Part shown: positions 61,345 through 64,000 of the stretch, one piece after another | Numbering within the stretch: the first letter of the stretch is position 1 | Layout: every line of letters begins with the position of its first letter | Assembly: GCF_003129965.1 (NCBI RefSeq) | Contig: NZ_NRCJ01000010.1 | Span: forward strand, 46,768 to 110,767 | Direction: 5' to 3' | Source of the DNA: Aggregatibacter kilianii | Lineage (GTDB): Bacteria > Pseudomonadota > Gammaproteobacteria > Enterobacterales > Pasteurellaceae | DNA: 64,000 bases | Made by a program: the position numbers and the translations under genes | Notes under the pieces: model-generated | Told to the model about the DNA's origin: nothing | Database searches by the model: none | The model's input: the letters and a program-made list of their open reading frames with translations, nothing else

Positions 61345-61888
61345 AATATAAAGGTCCTTTAGGTTGTGAATAAATTCAGTTGGTTATATTGGATGAAAAA
61401 AAGATAAATTACAGTAAAGAAGTGTAATGGCGCGGTAAAGTTCTGTAAGTTTTTAGCGGTGATAACGCGTACTTTTCAACCTATGCTGTAACGCTTAAAT
61501 ACTATTCATTCTTATAGCCGACATCAGAAAACACGCATTATGGCTGTACATCCCCCCTCTGATTTACACCAAAATACCGGTTAACTTTGTTTCATTAAAC
61601 AAATGCAAATTTGCCGCCAAAATCCACCGCACTTTTATGTGGTCGATAGCTATTCGCTTGGGGTTTGTATCTTAATGTATTGTTTTTAAATAAAAAATAA
61701 CGTAATAAAAATTGTAAATAAAACCTTTGTGGAAAATTTGACAATAAATTCAATATACGAGGGGGGCGGTTTGACTGATTAGCAAACAATCCATAGAATG
61801 TGCGCCGCCTAATGGAGAATACCTTCACATAGCTAAATCTTTGTGAAGGTATTTTTATGTCAATTCTTTTTTATTTAAGAGCTTTTTT
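61345..61888. other. 544-bp intergenic region between beta-barrel and adhesin genes
   Basis: No credible gene is seen. It holds one USS near 61626, a short G-rich run (61759-61768), AT-rich tracts suited to promoters for the two divergent genes, and the 12-bp hairpin (61818-61853) just before the adhesin. Confidence 0.6.
61818..61857 (+). terminator. leader hairpin upstream of the adhesin gene
   Basis: AATACCTTCACA (61818-61829) and TGTGAAGGTATT (61842-61853) form a perfect 12-bp stem with a 12-nt loop, followed by TTTATG. It ends about 30 bp before the adhesin start, so it looks like a terminator or attenuator in the leader. Confidence 0.75.
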
Positions 61889-63964
61889 ATGAATAACATT
61901 TTCAAAATTATCTGGAATCAGGCGACACAATTGTTTGTCGTTACATCTGAATTAGCCAAAGGGAAAGCTAAATCTTCTTCTCACTCACCGTCAGCAAAGG
62001 CTGAATCTTCTTCAATGCCAACCTATTCTTTATTAAGCACATCAATTTTGTTTGGTTTATTGGCAACAAATGCAAACGCTGCAGTAGTTGAACAAAATAA
62101 CAGCAATGCCATTACAAACATTACAACAGATACCGGCATTGTCATTGGGCAAGGTGCAAGTGCTTATGGCGAAGGGACAAGTATTAGTCGTGATTTAATT
62201 GCTATTGGAAATAATGCTAAGGCAACAGAAAGAACAAAAAGAGTAACGTTATTCCACTACCGCACTCCCGGCAATATGGACTGGAGAGATATTACAGGCC
62301 GATTAACCAATATTGATGTAGACCCTCTTTGGGGATATTCCTTGGGCGCCTATGATAATAATGAATTTATTGCACGGGCAGCACCTTCCATGGCGTTGGG
62401 ATATGAGTCCTATGCGTTTGGCGGTTCGGTCGCAATGGGGGCATATTCACACGCCGGTGAAAAAGTTGGTGCAAATAATCAAAACTCCTTGGCTGTGGCG
62501 ATTGGTTCTTACACAACCGCAACCGGTAATGGTGCGGTAGCAATGGGACCTGCAGCCTCCGCACAAGGCAACAATTCATTTGCTTTAATGCGTCAAGCAT
62601 CTGCAACAGGTGGCAATGCCATGGCATTAGGTGCGGCATCCTATGCATCAACCGATGGTGCGATTGCCATTGGTCGTATTGCAACCTCAACCGGTAAAAA
62701 CGCAATTGCAATTGGTACCGGTGGTGAAGGCTCAGGCGCAACCTCATACCTTGATAGAAGTCAAGCAACAACAGCCTCAGGCGATAATAGTATTGCATTA
62801 GGTCATAATGTTAATGTGACAACAACAGATTCCATTGCAATTGGTCGTGAATCAAAAGCACATCAGGATAATTCTGTTGCATTAGGTGCATTATCCGAAA
62901 CACGTGCAGCAACCGCAGAAACAACCGGCATCGTAAACGGCTTTACTTATGGTAACTTTGCAGCGCAAGGTTCCACTGCAAATGGTGTTGTGAGTATCGG
63001 TAAAGCCGGTGCAGAACGTCAATTGGTGAATGTGGCAGCAGGTAAAGTATCATCTGATAGCACTGATGCAATTAATGGTTCGCAATTATTCATGACTAAT
63101 CGTGGTTTATCTTATTTAGGTGATACCTTAGTGACGAATGTGTTGGGTGGTAATGCTGCTGTTGAGAAGTCAGGCAATACGCTTGGTACATTAACCATGA
63201 GTAATATTGGCGGCACAGGTAAAAATACAATTGATGAGGCAATCAAAGCCGCTAAAACGGAAGTTAAAGCTGAAAAACAAGCTACAGTAAGCAAAGCAGA
63301 TGGCGCAAATGGCCAAGCAATTTACACCGTTGGTGCAACAAAAACAACTTTAAATGCCGGTACAAAAGTCAGCGTAACCGGTGGCACTGAAGATGCGAGC
63401 GGCATTCTTGCTTATACGGTAGGGCTTGATGCAGCTACTAACGATAAAATTGACAGCATAGGTAGCGGTAATGTCGCTGCCGGCGATACCAATACGGTAA
63501 CGGGAGCAACCGTTTATAACTACATTCAAAGCAATCCGATTACTTTTGTGGGCGAGGATAATACAAATCCGGTTAAGACAAAATTAGGTGAAACCATTAA
63601 ATTTACCGGTGGAGATGTAGATACTGATTACAAAGGTACAAACATAAAAGTGAAATCCAACGGCTCAGAAATTGTTGTTGGTTTCAAAGACGCTCCAACG
63701 TTTACGAATATCACTGCGGATAGTCTTAATATCAGTAATGGTGGACCAACCATCAATAAAGATGGTATCAACATGAACAATAAAAAGATCACCAATGTTG
63801 CAGCAGGTGAGGCTGATACAGATGCAGTGAATGTAGCCCAGTTAAAAGAAGCGAAAGCCAATATTGCTAATATAGCGAACAACGTTCAATTATTAGAAGA
63901 TAACTCACCGTTTGAGTATGCGGTTGACATCCTCCCCGCCCTAAAGGACGGGGATTCCTACTAG
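61889..63964 (+). pseudogene. trimeric autotransporter adhesin (YadA-like), disrupted by IS insertion
   Basis: This is the 5' part of a large surface adhesin. The 691-residue frame starts with an extended signal peptide region (MNNIFKIIWNQATQLFVVTSELAK) and a signal core ending NANA. The head (about 75-330) has repeated left-handed-helix motifs such as NSIALGHNV, NAIAIGTGGEG and SVALGALSE. A neck (QLVNVAAGKVSSDSTDAINGSQLF) and stalk segments (TNVAAGEADTDAVNVAQLKEA) follow. The C-terminal YadA membrane anchor is missing. Host coding stops at about SPFEYA near 63923; the last residues (DILPALKDGDSY) come from an IS200/IS605 end. Without the anchor it should not reach the surface unless the element excises. 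Confidence 0.88.
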
Positions 63965-64000
63965 CTCCCCCGCTTTGCGTGGGCTACTCTCGGTGGGTTC
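63922..64000 (-). mobile_element. end of an IS200/IS605-family (TnpB-type) element, continues beyond window
   Basis: GACATCCTCCCCGCCCTAAA is the characteristic terminus of IS1341/IS605 TnpB elements. A hairpin CCCCGCCC-TAAA-GGACGGGG (63934-63953, one mismatch) is visible. By family precedent this end forms the 3' part of the transposon right-end (omega) RNA used by TnpB, transcribed leftward. The element lies inside the adhesin gene; its other end is out of view. Confidence 0.85.
63941..64000 (-). CDS. tnpB: TnpB (RNA-guided nuclease of IS605 family), C-terminal end only
   Basis: Read leftward from the window edge, 19 codons give EPTESSPRKAGELVGIPVL and then a TAG (63943-63941). This tail, spanning the hairpin of the element end, is a recurrent C-terminus of IS605/IS1341-type TnpB proteins. 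Only the tail is in view, so the catalytic RuvC domain cannot be assessed. It is transcribed opposite to the adhesin. Confidence 0.75.
   Translation of the reverse strand, partial: EPTESSPRKAGELVGIPVL

Noticed and set aside
61595..61828. 77-codon minus-strand frame in the gap before the adhesin
   Set aside because: No ribosome site, unusual composition, and it covers the USS and hairpin. There is no sign of a real gene.
62367..62798. Minus-strand frame of 143 codons inside the adhesin
   Set aside because: Its composition (Leu/Arg/His-rich repeats) comes from the repetitive head codons on the plus strand; no start signal is seen.

Overview
The window looks like a chromosomal segment of a Pasteurellaceae bacterium, most likely Aggregatibacter (for example A. 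aphrophilus or a close relative). The evidence is the Hin-type DNA uptake signal sequence (USS, core AAGTGCGGT / ACCGCACTT), which recurs through most of the segment and is often paired as an inverted repeat behind genes. Gene content also fits: ModEABC, formate dehydrogenase-N, GntR/GntK/GntP, LigE-type DNA ligase, TehB, Hcp/Hcr, a TIGR01619-type HI0040 homologue beside xthA, and an ESPR-type trimeric autotransporter. Species assignment is inference. No rRNA, tRNA or CRISPR array was recognised.

Layout. 1-5.2 kb: 3'-truncated SLC13 anion transporter, then modE divergent from modABC (molybdate uptake). 5.2-11 kb: the molybdenum-selenocysteine enzyme formate dehydrogenase-N (fdnG with an in-frame UGA read as Sec, fdxH, fdnI) divergent from fdhD. 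Molybdate import next to a molybdoenzyme is a coherent block. 11-14.2 kb: gluconate block (gntR, gntK, gntP-family permease) with two GntR-like operators and a consensus CRP site. 14.4-20.1 kb: uvrD, a YdgA-family protein, an exported ATP-dependent DNA ligase and an ElyC/YdcF-type protein. 20.1-26.5 kb: first surface-glycan cluster (pyruvyl transferase, flippase, GT25, polymerase/ligase-like membrane protein, two GT2), followed by an MltB-type lipoprotein. 27.7-36.5 kb: a strongly AT-rich, USS-poor second glycan cluster (ABC-2 exporter pair, DUF4422-GT8 fusion, acyltransferase, UDP-galactopyranose mutase, GT2, DUF4422 protein, WbaP-type initiating transferase). It probably makes a galactofuranose-containing, acylated polysaccharide exported by an ABC transporter.

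36.6-40.3 kb: xthA, an HI0040-like protein, rffG and an unrecognised secreted protein. 40.3-44.3 kb: a large imperfect palindrome, hcr, a perfect palindromic repeat, hcp and a nitroreductase. 44.4-52 kb: sppA, tyrA, yciO, rluB, cysB, dapD and tehB. 52.4-58.6 kb: the pyruvate dehydrogenase operon aceE-aceF-lpd. 58.7-64 kb: a small membrane protein, a second SLC13 transporter paralogous to the one at the left edge, a small outer-membrane beta-barrel, and a trimeric autotransporter adhesin. The adhesin reading frame runs into the end of an IS200/IS605-type element whose tnpB C-terminus is just visible at the right edge.

Most of the window is ordinary core genome. The main points of interest are the Sec codon with its SECIS hairpin, the adhesin broken by a TnpB element, the foreign-looking glycan island with its DUF4422-GT8 fusion, two related perfect palindromic repeats, a 124-bp composite palindrome, and a secreted protein of unknown function.
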